In this document: positions 22,330 through 34,009 of the stretch, one piece after another
How positions within the stretch are numbered: the first letter of the stretch is position 1
Layout: each line of letters starts with the position of its first letter
Origin: Zeus faber
Lineage: Eukaryota > Chordata > Actinopteri > Zeiformes > Zeidae
Length of the DNA: 64,000 nucleotides
Direction of reading: 5' to 3'
NCBI GenBank assembly: GCA_960531495.1
Contig: OY482859.1
Location: forward strand, 30,449,481 to 30,513,480
The notes under the pieces: model-generated
What the model saw: the letters and a program-made list of their open reading frames with translations, nothing else
Database searches by the model: none
What the model was told of the DNA's origin: nothing
Program-made: the position numbers and the translations under genes

Positions 22330-22785
22330 CCTCAACCTAGCATCTGACTAATTTAGACGATGTGTTTTGGTTTTTGCTAACAGGTGCGAATGGCTCTGTA
22401 GCAGAAATCTCTGCTACAGAGCCAAAACTGTAGCAGAGATTTATTTTAAACCAGTTCGTGACTTGATAGGACTTGATAGGTCTCCGTAACATAGACATTG
22501 GAAGATTCTTCTCCAATAATGCAAGGAAGTATTAGCAGGACAAGAATCCTCTTATGTATGCCTGATTCCTATTTGTATAAAAGGCATCGCCCAGCACATT
22601 AAGTAATCAATCTACGACATAATAAATAAATTCCATTAGAATAATATATGAAAAAATAAAACAATAAATTGAATGAATAAATGTTAAAATACAAGGGACA
22701 TACATTAGTTGAATCCGTGAATTAAATTTACAGAAATAAGAAATTAGTTCCCTTTATATTTGCCATCGTTTTTATTTTCATTCAG
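22330..22785 (-). repeat. dispersed repeat, family R4 copy (reverse)
   Basis: Reverse complement of most of 47250-47720: 'gatgtgttttggtttttgct', 'aacaggtgcgaatggct', 'gcaggacaagaatcctcttat', 'gcctgattcctatttgtata' and 'acaagggacatacattagtt'. Class unknown. A perfect hairpin at 22392-22423 interrupts it. Confidence 0.85.
22392..22423. repeat. perfect 14-base hairpin, 4-base loop, inside repeat R4
   Basis: Arms ggctctgtagcaga / tctgctacagagcc with loop aatc. The paralogous copy near 47640-47670 has no second arm. Confidence 0.95.
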
Positions 22786-23099
22786 TACAGTATGAGGGTA
22801 GTCAATGGACACTATATGTAGTTTACAGTATAAGGGCCAACGCTTCGTCCTGGTCTAAACAGTGATGTGAGGTGATAAATTGCACGGTAGCCACTTGATA
22901 GTACTTCATCTGTGAATTCTAGCTACGTCAAATGTCATCACAAATAGATAGACGAAACGTGAGGATATGAGGGGACAACGCCAGTATCTAAAATGCAAGA
23001 CTTTATTAGAAAACAGCATTGACATGGCGTGACTGAAAGGGCTATGAAAATGATGTTGGATGAAAGAAAAAAATAAGGCCAGAAAGTCTATGCTTTCTA

Positions 23100-23320
23100 T
23101 GCTATTGCGATTTGAGGCTTCGATGCGCACACACCAAAGTGCTTGGAAAGACTAGGCCCAATAAAATCAAACATGTTTGATTGAATCATGACCTGGCCGA
23201 TTGGGATCGTAGAGACATAAATGCCATGCACATCAGAAAACAAACACCCTCATAGCAATGGCAATAATTGTGCCAACAAAGCAGATAGAAAAGCGGCGAT
23301 GGGCTCTAAGGTAATTATGT
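23100..23320 (+). repeat. dispersed repeat, family R3 copy 2
   Basis: Same order of blocks as 16240-16680, shorter, with the aatcaaacatgtttgatt palindrome kept. Confidence 0.75.
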
Positions 23321-23891
23321 GAGATGAAAGACAATAAGGCCAGAAAGTCTATGGAGTGTATGGAAGATTAGATGTTGGATGAAAGACAGCAATAGGGCTA
23401 AAAGTGTGAGTCTTTTGAAAGAAACAATCCAGAATATCTTGTCTTAACAGCATTCTTCAGAAAAAATAGCCGAAACAAAAAATCCCACCAATTTGGAGGG
23501 CTTTCTGTCTGTGTTACATAGTCTCATGAATCAACGTCACATATTGACGTATATGAAAACAAACCAATACGTCTTTATATCGACAAATTAGACAATCACA
23601 TATTGTCAATATATTTACAATATGTACTCCCTCTTCAGTTCCTCACTGAAAAGAGGTACAGTAGAGGAAGGTACATGACACACCCTTGCTCTCTCTTCTA
23701 GAGGAACACCGGATATCAATTCATTTTCCTTTCCAAGGATAGGAATTTGTTAGTCTGTAACGTTGTGGATTCCTGCATCAAATCTCTCGGTGATCTTTTT
23801 ATCCGCTTAAAGGTAATAAATTAATCAAATTTTGACAACAACCTCATGAGACTGGACCGGCCTGGGGCAAGGTAACCTCTCTGGACCATAC

Positions 23892-23966
23892 CTCTGGAGT
23901 GTATCTGCTGCTCCAGGTAGGTTAAGCTGGCTGTGCTCCTAGTTCTAAGGTAGGCAAGGGGGAGAC
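23892..23966 (-). CDS. vps13d: VPS13D exon 16 of window (residues 826-851)
   Basis: 75 bases with acceptor TACTGTCAG and donor GTATGG. It encodes LPLAYLRTRSTASLTYLEQQ and then IHSR. This VPS13D-conserved stretch leads into VAB repeat 1. It is separated from the exon before it by a 5.1-kb intron that holds the nested SINE and LINE. Confidence 0.95.
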
Positions 23967-24591
23967 CTGACAGTAGAAAGAGACAGTCAGCTAGAGGAAA
24001 ATAAGAGACATGCAGCAGGAACAGGAGGATTAGAGTAAAGATTGTTGGAGTTGTAGTTTGCGTCAGGGATGTTTTCATATCCATAAAAGGTATAATGTGA
24101 CCCACCGCAGACTCAACGTACATTTGGGGGCTTTTGCCATTTTCCACATCATTTGGAAGTGAAGAATCAGAGCTTCAAAACAAGGTGTCACTTGTGCAAA
24201 TCAAGCAAATATTTTTTAAAGCTATGACTTGTTAATGACAAGGGTGTGGCAAACTGTGATTCAGAGATAATCACCTTCAAAGTTTTCCACACTCTATGCT
24301 TCATTCAGCCAGCTCCCAGAATGCAAATGCTTGGAGGACCAACACAGCCACATGGCCAATTGACACCCTGCTGAATGGAGCAATCTCTGCATTGTTCTTG
24401 TGTTTTGAGGGAATGTTGAACAGCATCATCGACACACAACATCTTTTGTTTTTAAAAAGGCTTTTATTTAACAGTAATAATATACATGTTTTATAAAAGT
24501 TGAATTATTTAAGAGTTTAAAAGTGCTGACAACACAACAAAATGTAGAGTCTATCACTAACATGACATTTACATTTACATTACATTTAGCA

Positions 24592-26941
24592 AGATTCAAG
24601 ATTCAAGATTCAAGATTTTTATTTGTCACATACATATACATACTTCCATACATATATGCAGTGAAATGTAATGCAACGCACCCGGTGATAGCACACAATA
24701 AGTCCTAGGAAAAAGTACAAAAATAAAATAAAAAGTAGAAAATTCCTTTCTAATAGACCGACTAACTGACTCCTAAAACGTAATACAGTAAGTGGAATAC
24801 TTATAGAATAAGATAAAAAATATATAGAATAAAATACAATAAAAAATAAATTGAAATAAAATGGAATAGGTTGAAGGACTATGGCTATGTATATACAGAT
24901 ATGTGCATTTAAAGTGGCATGTGAATTAAAGTGGCATGTGAATGTGAATAGTGTGAGGTAGTGTTTGGGATAATACAGCACAGTATACAACAGTACGGCG
25001 CGGCAATACGGCATCACGAACAACCCTGAACAGTGATACAGTATGCGGTACAGTATGCTACATACAGTACAGTAGGTAGTGGAGCCTAGTGCATGGCTCA
25101 GTTAGGACCCCTGGTGAGGTCAGCATTGACAGTTCTAATGGCTTGAGGGAAGAAACTCCGTCTCAGTCTCTCTGTTCTCGCTGCGTGACTGCGGAGGCGC
25201 TTGCCTGACCGCAGCAGCTGAAACAGTCCGTTGTTGGGGTGATGAGGATCCTTCATGATCCTACGGGCTCTGCTACTACACCTCCTGGTGTATAACTCCT
25301 GCAAGGGGGGGAGGGTAGTTCCAGTGGTACGTTCAGCTGAACGCACCACCCTCTGCAGGGCCCGCCTGTCCTGGGCAGTACAGTTCCCAAACCAGGCAGT
25401 GATGTTGCCTGTCAGGATGCTCTCCACTGCTCCAGAGTAGAAGGACTTGAGGATCCTCACCGAGACCCGGAATTTCCTCAGCTGCCTGAGGTGGTAGAGA
25501 CGCTGCCTCGCCTTTCTCACCAGAGTGTCTGTATGAACAGTCCATGTTAAGTCCTCTGTGATGTGGACTCCCAGATATCTGAAGCTGCTCACCCTATCGA
25601 CAGAAGTCCCATTAATCCACAAGGGCGCGTGCGTCCTCGATTGTGATCCACGCCTAAAGTCCACAATCAGCTCCTTGGTTTTGCTGACGTTCAGGTGGAG
25701 GCTGTTGTCCTGGCACCAGAGTGACAGGTCAGCCACCTCCTCGCGGTAGGCCTTCTCATCGCAGTCGGTGATCAGGCCCACGACCACGGTGTCGTCAGCA
25801 AACTTGATGATGGTGTTGGAGCTGGACCTGGCCACACAGTCATGTGTGTACAGGGAGTAGAGTAGGGGGCTGAGGACGCAGCCCTGGGGGGATCCTGTAT
25901 TCAGGGTGAGGGAGCTTGACATGTACTTCCCCACCTTGACCACTTGGGGGCGGCCTGTGAGGAAGTCCAGGATCCAGGTGCACAGCGGAGCATTCAATCC
26001 TAGCTCCAACAACTTGACAGCCAGTCTGGTGGGAACTATGGTGTTGAAAGCTGAACTATAATCAATGAACAGCATTCTCACATAGGCCCCCTTCTGGCCA
26101 TCCAGGTGCGTGAGCGTGGTGTGCAGTACCTGGGAGACCGCGTCATCCGTGGATCTGTTCTGCCGGTACGCGAACTGCAACGGGTCCAAGGTGCGGGGGA
26201 GGGAGGCGCAGATGTAGTCCTTAATCAGCCTCTCGAAACACTTCATGACCACCGAGGTGAGGGCCACCGGACGGTAGTCATTCAGGCAGGTTGGAGAGGC
26301 GATCTTCGGGACAGGAACGACGGTGGACCTCTTGAAGCAGGATGGGACCACTGATTCAGCCAGGGAGATGTTGAATATTGTGGTGAACACCGGAGCTAGC
26401 TGGTTAGCACAGGTCTTCAGTACTCGTCCAGATATGCCGTCTGGGCCCGCAGCTTTCCTGGTGTTCACCCGCATCAAAGCCCTCCTGACCTCGTGCACGG
26501 ACACTGAGAGTGCGCGCTCGTCCCCAGCGGTGTAGCGCCAATTAGCCGGCGAGCTAGCGGTGCTGCTGCCAGACTCGAACCGCGCATAAAAGGAGTTCAG
26601 TTGGTTGGCCAGGGAGGCGTCCGCACTCGTGGCTGGGGAGGAGCTGCTCTTGTAGTTTGTTATTGTTCGCAGCCCCTGCCACAAGCGTCTTGTGTCCCCC
26701 CGCTCCATCTGCAGCTCCACGGTGTCTCTGTACGTCCGTTTAGCGTCCCTCACCGCCCTCCGCAGATTGTACGACGCCGCTTTGTAATTGTCCATGTTAC
26801 CAGATACAAGTCCGTCGTTGTAAGCGGCCGTGCGCGCATTCAGAGCCCAGCGGATGGATTTATCAACCCATGGCTTCTGGTTTGGAAATATCCGAACTTT
26901 CACCGTGGGAACGATTTCATCCGCGAGCGTAGCCACGAAAC
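24592..26941 (-). mobile_element. 5'-truncated non-LTR retrotransposon (Rex1/Babar-like or related clade)
   Basis: It carries one long ORF (25098-26945) with a reverse transcriptase, a 3' UTR of about 500 bases and a tail of about four ATTCAAG-type units at 24592-24617. The 5' part with the endonuclease is missing, as usual for truncated LINEs. The clade is named from memory of fish LINEs with FADDT RT motifs and is not certain. Confidence 0.9.
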
Positions 26942-26945
26942 CCAA
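25098..26945 (-). CDS. LINE reverse transcriptase ORF, 615 codons, N-truncated
   Basis: An uninterrupted frame, so the insertion is young. Order: linker to about residue 140; RT block KAAGPDGISGRVLK (residues about 164-177); STVVPVPKIASPTCLNDYRP; LFIDYSSAFNTIVPTRLAVK with the first catalytic Asp; NTGSPQGCVLSPLLYSLYTH; IIKFADDTVVVG with the catalytic Asp pair (FADD instead of YADD). It ends with the thumb and a Cys-poor C-terminal domain (KSFYSGAVESILTGNITAWF; FFPQAIRTV). The nominal start uses a TTG made by the SINE junction, so there is no true start codon. Lacking an endonuclease, it cannot move by itself. Confidence 0.9.
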   Translation of the reverse strand: MGFVATLADEIVPTVKVRIFPNQKPWVDKSIRWALNARTAAYNDGLVSGNMDNYKAASYNLRRAVRDAKRTYRDTVELQMERGDTRRLWQGLRTITNYKSSSSPATSADASLANQLNSFYARFESGSSTASSPANWRYTAGDERALSVSVHEVRRALMRVNTRKAAGPDGISGRVLKTCANQLAPVFTTIFNISLAESVVPSCFKRSTVVPVPKIASPTCLNDYRPVALTSVVMKCFERLIKDYICASLPRTLDPLQFAYRQNRSTDDAVSQVLHTTLTHLDGQKGAYVRMLFIDYSSAFNTIVPTRLAVKLLELGLNAPLCTWILDFLTGRPQVVKVGKYMSSSLTLNTGSPQGCVLSPLLYSLYTHDCVARSSSNTIIKFADDTVVVGLITDCDEKAYREEVADLSLWCQDNSLHLNVSKTKELIVDFRRGSQSRTHAPLWINGTSVDRVSSFRYLGVHITEDLTWTVHTDTLVRKARQRLYHLRQLRKFRVSVRILKSFYSGAVESILTGNITAWFGNCTAQDRRALQRVVRSAERTTGTTLPPLQELYTRRCSSRARRIMKDPHHPNNGLFQLLRSGKRLRSHAARTERLRRSFFPQAIRTVNADLTRGPN

Positions 26946-27431
26946 AGCAACTTACAATAATTTAAACACCGACGGACGCAGCCATCAGGAGCAATTAGGG
27001 GTTAAGTGTCTTGCTCAAGGACACTACAGCATGCTAGCAGGAGGAGCCTGGGATCGAACCAGCAACCAGCAACCAGCAACCTTTAGATTAATAGACGACC
27101 AGCTCTACCTCCTGAGCTACCATGAGTCTCTGTATATCAGCCTCGGTGTGTCATTTAATATATACATGTTATTATGTGGGCTAATCCTAATTTACCCCAG
27201 CTACACTAGGAGAGCCTGTTTGGGGCCTCTCTTCATTTTCTTTTGGCCCCTGACTGCATTTGCGGGTAAACTTGAGAATCTTGTGCATTACTACTTGTTC
27301 ATAATCTGCATCACCAACCTCAACGGACTTCATCACATCATCAACTTCTTCCGTTGTAACAACGGGCTTATCATTGGTCTCCTCCGGTGGTCCTTGAAAT
27401 ATTCTGTTTCATCGTCACATTCAGGTTGAAA

Positions 27432-27644
27432 TCAACTGTTTGAAATGTTCTCCAAGTCCGGGATAACACCGGTATCAGTTTCAGCATCGCTGTCATTTTT
27501 TGTGTCGCTGTCGGAGAACTGACGATCATCATGGAAAATGAAGTCCAGTATGCGCTGCTTACACTGACTTGGATCTATCGCACTGATCAGATTAAGGTCC
27601 ACGATATGATTCAGATCTTTCTCCACCCGCCTCTTGTAATCCAT
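27432..27644 (-). other. small acidic ORF of unknown nature
   Basis: 70 codons starting MDYKRRVEKDLNHIVD, then SQCKQRILDFIFHDD and a Ser/Asp/Glu-rich stretch. An in-frame stop is followed by further charged text. The acidic N-terminus resembles those of transposases such as piggyBac, but I cannot show homology. The GC-rich flank 27645-27760 could be a promoter remnant. Confidence 0.3.
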
Positions 27645-27759
27645 AACAACATGGAGACGAAAGTTTTCTCAGACAAGTGAAACCGTATCCTCAGCTTGTT
27701 TACGCAAGTGATGTCAGCGTGACTTCTTCGATTGTTTACGTTGGTACACGCCCCCTCCA

Positions 27760-29090
27760 CAATGATGTCTTCATTTGTGTTTAAAAGTAGTACAATTTAA
27801 AGGTTGAACTCTATCAAAACGGTTTCACATTGTGACTTCACATCACATGGAATATGGAGGAATGATCTTCACCTGGACGGTAATTTTAATGGAAAAGATC
27901 GATCGGCGTTGTTCAGCACTGTTCACGTCTCGGTGTGTGAACTGTGTTTCCCCATGTAATCTAACGGGAATATTTAACTCCACGGTTTAACATTTTTCTA
28001 CTATTTATAAATCAAACTCTGTTTTGAAAATACGTTGAGAGATAAAAAAAAAACACAAAGGAACACAAATCTGGAAAAATCTAATTTTCCTTCTAGAAAT
28101 GTTTTTTCAACTTATTTGGCTGCTCCGGGCGATTTTAGAAATGCGCGAGATAGCGAGTTTTGCTGCGGTGGGTCACCTATGCCAAAAATAAGTACTAAAC
28201 ATCAAACAAAAGATCAAAGTTGAAAATGTGGGATCAATGTTTTTTGTACTTTCTTTTTTTTATGTTTTACCTGTATGTTAAAGGCATAGTACAGTATTTA
28301 TAAAATAATAAAATGTTATGTGTCAAAAATAGTTCAGTTTCAGAGTGCAGTATTGATTTGAACTAACATAGTTTGCATGCATACTGTCGCTATATTGGTA
28401 ATGGACACACAGGGCTGAAATTGTTATTGACCTTCTTATCTGACTCTGGGTGAGATAGACAGAAAACCAATTTCCCAAAAAACTGGAGTATCCCTTTTAA
28501 AGCTTTTGTGTTTTTTCATGGGTACTAAGCGTGCTATGTGGGCATACATTTGAGGTATTTTGGGAAGGTGGCATGTTGCATTTGGCACTGGGGTGGTTTA
28601 AACATCAAACATTACCCAGCATTCAGGAACAATGATAAATCTTAGTGATTTATGTGAGAGTTAAAACATGATACTGCAAGATTCAGGCAACAGACAAGAG
28701 TGGAGTCGGTAGGGGTAAGTGCAGTTAATGGTCGGACAATGTAAAAAGGCTTGTTGGTGCTTCATTGGACATGATTATAATTTGTTGTGTGGTATATCGC
28801 TGCCTATTCTGCCATGCATTTTGGAATCAACTAATTTAGTTTTTTCTTCAAAGTGTTCCAAGGCATTTTTTATAAATAAACTGAAACATCACTCATCTTG
28901 TGGCATCATTAAGTATTGAAAAGAAGTGTTTACATGTCATCAGTTCGGGGTTACATGAGATCATGTAGGTAAGCAGGGTTAGGCAATTCCAACATACTAC
29001 AGACTGTTCCGGTAGTTGACACCAAAACGCTACAATTACAGAACAAAAAACAGGAGAACAGTGTTGGTTGGTGAATGTTAGAATGTGATT
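27760..29090. other. intron, no feature recognised
   Basis: AT-rich, without recognisable repeats or coding stretches. Contains polyA/T runs near 28043 and 28250. Confidence 0.5.
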
Positions 29091-29099
29091 AAGACTCAC

Positions 29100-29225
29100 C
29101 ATGGCCGAGGCTTGGTGGGTCCACTGAAGAGCCTATCCAGGGCATGGTGGGTGAAGCCTGGGGAGGCTGCTCTTCCTCCTTGCAGTAGTCCGCAAGCCAG
29201 GAGCTTTTGGTAGTGCGGTACTGTT
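29100..29225 (-). CDS. vps13d: VPS13D exon 15 of window (residues 784-826)
   Basis: 126 bases with acceptor TTCTTACAG and donor GTGAGTC. It encodes QYRTTKSSWLADYCKEEEQP followed by a Pro/Ser-rich segment and SSVDPPSLGH. This linker between rod and VAB domain is only moderately conserved, but its two ends match VPS13D (yrTTkSSWLAdYCk, SSvDPPsfGhgLPL). Confidence 0.95.
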
Positions 29226-29559
29226 CTGTAAGAACCAGCGTTATAGTGTGATTAAACATGAACATTTGGCATTTGGGATACGTCAGAGGGGGAATTTACT
29301 TGCTCAGAAAGTCTGTCCACGTTCACACAAAATAAACAATTTGGTGGTGAAAGGGGAGGTCTATATGTTGTCCTTGTGTTTATATCTTGTAGGGATAATC
29401 TCAGATTGTTAAAAGATAGGTTTACATTTTTTAAGCCAGGCCTAAGATAAGACTTTATAAATCGATAGAAATTCAGGAAACCTTGATGAACATTTTACTA
29501 TTAATAAAATTATTGCTGCAGCTTTTCACAGTTCAGACCAATGGGGTGAATGTTTATGA

Positions 29560-29720
29560 ATGTTTAAGAAAAAGTCAAATCTCCTTTTACAAAACGGGAA
29601 ACTCACAATATACAGTAGTCACACACATTTCATTTGGAACTACTTTTTGAAAGTACATCCAAAGTGTACAGTGTAACGTTGGCTACAGTAGGTTGACAGT
29701 GGTGAGTGGCACTAATTCCT
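29560..29720 (+). repeat. dispersed repeat, family R2 fragment
   Basis: 'ctccttttacaaaacgggaaactcaca' and 'caaagtgtacagtgtaacgttgg' match the R2 copies at 13755 and 36770. Confidence 0.6.
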
Positions 29721-29831
29721 GTTTTCATTTCATGTACATATAGTAACATGTACATGTTCTATATGTACATGTTAATAAGGCCTGAGTTGAAAAATAGCAA
29801 ACCTTTAACTGGTTGAGAAAAAGTGACTCAC

Positions 29832-29972
29832 CCAGAAGGACTGAGGTGATGTTGATGTCTACTCTCTGTTTAGCCCGGACTCCCATCTTGAGACGCGGGG
29901 GATGCAGGCGACCTGCAGCCTGCTGCTGCCACGACAGGAAGCAAGGCCAGGGTTCGATGAAGGGCTCCCAGC
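29832..29972 (-). CDS. vps13d: VPS13D exon 14 of window (residues 737-784)
   Basis: 141 bases with acceptor GTGGCTAG and donor GTGAGTC. It encodes WEPFIEPWPCFLSWQQQAAG, RLHPPRLKMGVRAKQRVDINITSVLL. 'WEPFIEPW' is the most recognisable short motif of the whole family and marks the end of the rod just before the adaptor-binding region. Confidence 0.98.
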
Positions 29973-30079
29973 CTAGCCACATAGACAACACAGATCTCAA
30001 CAAAAAAATATTTTTGAGTTGTACAGTGTATCAAATTGGCCTAAGGTGGGTACCAAGATAATTATCAAATTTGTCAAAC

Positions 30080-31795
30080 TAAAAAAAAAAAAAGGAAAAA
30101 ATAACTTTAAAATAAAAACAAATCAAAATCCATTCTCCAAATCAAAGCCAAACTGAAATACCATAGCAATGGACTGAAACACTAAAAATAAACTATAATC
30201 TCTCTCTTTTTTTTCCCCTCATTGCCTTGGTTTCCTTCTTTAGAAATGCCTTGTACTTGACTGTCGATGTCCAACAGAATTGCATTCAATCCACATGATG
30301 GTGCTATAACATGCAGCAACAAGAGGAATGTGCAAAACGCATATTTTTCATGGTCAAATAATCAGTGGCTGGTATGAGTGCACAATCGAATATTCGGATG
30401 TGCTGGAAAGCCTAACCCTAGCCCCTGACTAAAAACTGAGCTGAAAAGATAAGATTTAGCATTCGCTTGAAAACGCTTATAGCCTTAAAACCTGCAAGCT
30501 TATTTTGTCAAAAGTCTAGCTGCTGAGTTTTAAACAAGTTGGAGCCTCTTAATGGACTTAAGAAGAAGTTTAACCAAAAACGGCATTGCAATAGTCCAAT
30601 GGAATGAGTAAGCTTTTTAGCATTTTTCTGAGCTTGGAAGGGTCATACTTTGGCAATGTTTCTAAGATGAAAGAATGCTATTCTGGTCACCTTCTTTATA
30701 TGGGAGTTAAAATGTGAATCAGAATCTAGAATAACACCCAGGCTTGTCAATTCTGATTCAGGTATTCAGGTTTAGAGTCTTGCAGAGCGTTCCTCCTTTC
30801 TGGCTTTGGATCTGACCAAAAGGATTTCTCGTCTTCATTTGGTTTTAAGAAAATTTTATTCATTGAATCACTGATAGACAAGTAGATCTGACAAGATTTG
30901 GCTACATATAATTATGGTTCTGCATCATTGGCATAGCTATGGAAATTGGCATCATGTTAAAAACCCATGTCTAAACCTTTTTTAGAAAAATAGGAGGGGC
31001 AGGATCAAGAGAGCAGCATTTAATCTCTATTACAATCCTACAGAGCTCTGCAACAGAAATAGTAGTAAAAAAACCTCATGGATACTTGCTTTTATAGGGT
31101 TGAAGCTTTTATAGGGTTGACCATCAAAGTTTCTAGCAGCTGACGTAATACTCACAATAATAGTTGTGATTTTGTTTTTAAAAACTTTGCAAATTTCTCA
31201 CATTTTTAAAGAGACCTCAAATTCAGCTGCTTTCAGCTGATCTTTCAGCTGATCTTTATTCAGTGTATCATTCAGATGATTATTGAAATCATCAAGCATT
31301 TCATGTAATTAGCAGTTTAGATTATGTGAATCCAGTTCCCTTACAAGCTGTTGCATCTAGGAACCATTTTAGAGATATGGCGTCTTTCATGTTACTGGTT
31401 ACTAGAATATACAATAGTGGTCAGAAACATTGACATTAGACACTGTAATGTTGTCAATGCTTACCCTCCGTCACAACCAGGTTGTTACCATGTTACTATG
31501 GTCATGTGTAGCCTCAGTGACATGTTGTCCAGTGTGTTGATGAATTCCATGGTCTTAGGATCAGACATTGTTTATGTGGATGTTTGGATCTCCATTCAGA
31601 AGTATTCTACCATATCAATGCCATAAGCAATGCCAAATCAGTCATCATCAATTCAGGGAAAAAATGTGATTTTGTGAATGTTTTTCAGTGGCCGATAGAA
31701 TGTTCAAATAAGAAGGTTTCAGCCTCAAGGTCAAATGCCAGACATTAACAAGACAAAAATTCTTCTGGGTCAACATTGGCACAGTTAAACTTATT
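30080..31795. other. intron with old, unassigned repeat-like sequence
   Basis: At 30540-30780, the text 'cattgcaatagtccaat', 'gatgaaagaatgctattctggtc' and 'gaataacacccaggcttgtca' resembles the antisense of a common fish repeat, but I cannot name it. Short direct repeats: 'ttttatagggttga' twice at 31094-31121, and 'tcagctgatcttt' tandem at 31234-31260. No gene seen. Confidence 0.45.
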
Positions 31796-31799
31796 TAAA

Positions 31800-32115
31800 T
31801 GTGCAATGTGTAGAATTTAGTAGCATCTAGAGGTGAGGTTGCAAATCGCAGCCAACTGAATACTCCTTCCCATTAACGGTGTAAGATGGAGACCAAAGTG
31901 GAAAGAGAGAGTGGCCACGAAACTCGCGAAAAAGGCCCTCTCTAGAGCCAGTGTTTGGTATGTCAGTTCGTGGCTACTGTAGAAGAACATGGCGGTGCAA
32001 CATGGTGGCCTCCGTGAGGCGTACCCGCTCCCTATGTGGATAAAAACAGCTCATTCTAAGGTAACGCCAACACAACGATCCGTTAAGTAAATTCTACACA
32101 CTGTACCTTTAAGTA
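31800..32115 (+). repeat. teleost dispersed nonautonomous repeat
   Basis: Runs from 'gtgcaatgtgtagaatttagtagcatctag' through 'cacgaaactcgcgaaaaaggccctctctagagccagtgtttgg' (in pieces) to 'ctacacactgtacctttaa'. I know this block as a frequent fish intron repeat. The outer bases gtgcaatgtgtagaatt and aattctacacactgtac form imperfect inverted termini, so it is probably a nonautonomous DNA transposon. Confidence 0.65.
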
Positions 32116-32773
32116 TATGGCAGCTATTCCACCCCCTCGGCTGCCCTGTCTTACTGACTGATAGATAGTTATAATCTATCAGACTGATAGTGAGCATTTG
32201 GAGGACATACTTCAATAAGAGTTGCATTGCTATTTTCACCTAACCAAGTTTCTGTTAAAAGCATAAAATCATGTTTCTAGCTAACAATAAGATCATTAAT
32301 TGAAAATAATTTGTTAGCGATTTAGCTAAATTTGAAGTGTTAATAAGCAAACAAACAAGAGTAAAATAAGGAATATTGTTGTTTTCAGCCGATGAATTGG
32401 CATTTTATTTTTGGGATCCGAAATGATGAATGCATTACACATTATACGTTTCATCTTGCTGCTAGTTATGTCGCTACAACCCTTCTCCCCTTATCTCTGT
32501 CTCTGATGTCTTGCTAAATTGGCTCAAACTAGCTTGAGTTTTCAGATTTCTTTAAGGCTTTGGCTATTCCAAAGACTTGGTAGAATATCTTTTGGCAATT
32601 GATTATGATTTTAGGAACCTAAAAATGAACCAAGAATTCACAAAGCAAAGTATAAATGTGCTTAAACACATAGACTGCATAATTGATTCCGCTCAGTGAG
32701 TTTTATCTATTTATTCACATATTGTAGAACATGGGATCCCCAGACTTTGCTGCTGCGATTTAATCCTACTTAC

Positions 32774-32863
32774 CAGAGAGCTCCCTGTTGTAGAAGTCTC
32801 CAGAGAGGGTGAAGCTGGCATTGCCCTCCTGGGTGGACCCAATGCGTTGCAGCACATACAGCC
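32774..32863 (-). CDS. vps13d: VPS13D exon 13 of window (residues 707-737)
   Basis: 90 bases with acceptor TTGGCAG and donor GTAAGTA. It encodes LYVLQRIGSTQEGNASFTLS and then GDFYNRELS. It joins to GWEPFIEPWPC in the next exon, giving the VPS13 hallmark 'yyNr.l.gWEpfiEPWp'. Confidence 0.96.
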
Positions 32864-33469
32864 CTGCCAAGAGAATAACCTTGTTTAAAGAAGCTACTTG
32901 GTGTACCTACTGTGCTGGGATACTGACATAATTATGCCATTACATATTTATGTTGCACAGCGACATAAAGAGCATCACTCGAAGAAGAATGAAGTAGGAC
33001 ATTTAGATCTCTCTTATTTTAAGAACCACATATTGTCATATAAATGAAGCTACTACTGAACCCGGTCTATCATGGGCTAAATTCTGTTGCAGTGACAGTT
33101 TCTAATGCAGTGTGCGTGGCCAGGTTGCTCAGGGGGTGTACAATACAATGGAAAACATCACATTAAAAAGATTTTACGGCACTAAAGCACCGCAGAAGTA
33201 CAGCTTAAAATTGGTGTAAATTTCATAATTTTGGGATCAAAATAATTTATGCAAATTGTCTTTAATATTTGCGAGGGCTTGCAATTTTGCTACATCTTCC
33301 ATCCATCCATTTTCATGCCGCTTATTCGGGTTCGAGTCACGGAGGCAGGAAACAGGGTAGCTCAGGCGTCTGTTTTAGGCTTGGGCAGATTTACGAATCA
33401 ATCGTCTGTTGCCGATCTACACCATCGATCGTGATTGACATTGATGACAGACGATTTTTTAAATGTATT

Positions 33470-33473
<4 letters not shown>

Positions 33474-33502
<29 letters not shown>
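33474..33502. repeat. (AT)n microsatellite
   Basis: Uninterrupted run of about 29 bases of AT. Confidence 0.95.
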
Positions 33503-33505
<3 letters not shown>

Positions 33506-34009
33506 TATACATTTTTTTATTCGCCTGGAAAAATCAGAGCATTGAAATGGTCTAAGTGCAGTTTACCGTGTTCTGAAACTAGAGCAGAGATAGGGGGGGA
33601 GTGGGAGAGAGAGCGAGAGAGTGGCGGAGGCTCTCGCCCTCTCCGCTCACAGCTGTCGAGTAGCCACTGGTGATCGGATCTCACTTCCCTGCTCTACAGG
33701 CTAGTGCAGAGAAGTTAGAAGGGGCAGGTGCAAGAAAAGGCACATGGACCCACAGCTCCGGCTCTGGGAAAACGGAGCAGCGTGGATCACGGGTTGTGAT
33801 CCGCCCTATGGTGGGACAATGATCACAGGCGTCCCGATGCGCACCATCGAGATGCATGTGATCTGCGCTCCGCTGTATGCACATCATGGGTACGCCAAGG
33901 ACACATTCCTCATGAATATGCATATCTTGCTCAGACAATCCACTACCTCGATGCCCATCCATGGTTTAAAAAAAAAAAAACACACAAAAAAAAAAAAAAC
34001 GGCACTCTC

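Larger units (their letters stand above)
24545..27127 (-). mobile_element. SINE (same family as 11274-11487) split by a LINE insertion
   Basis: Minus-strand SINE head from 27127 (tagctcaggaggtagagctg; B box region with a triplicated 'gttgctg') down to 26942 (ttgtaagttgctttggg), then the LINE. The SINE 3' end (gctaaatgtaatgtaaatg) appears at 24592-24550. About 12 bases expected between (ataaaagcgtct) are missing, so the LINE insertion came with a small target deletion. Confidence 0.85.
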
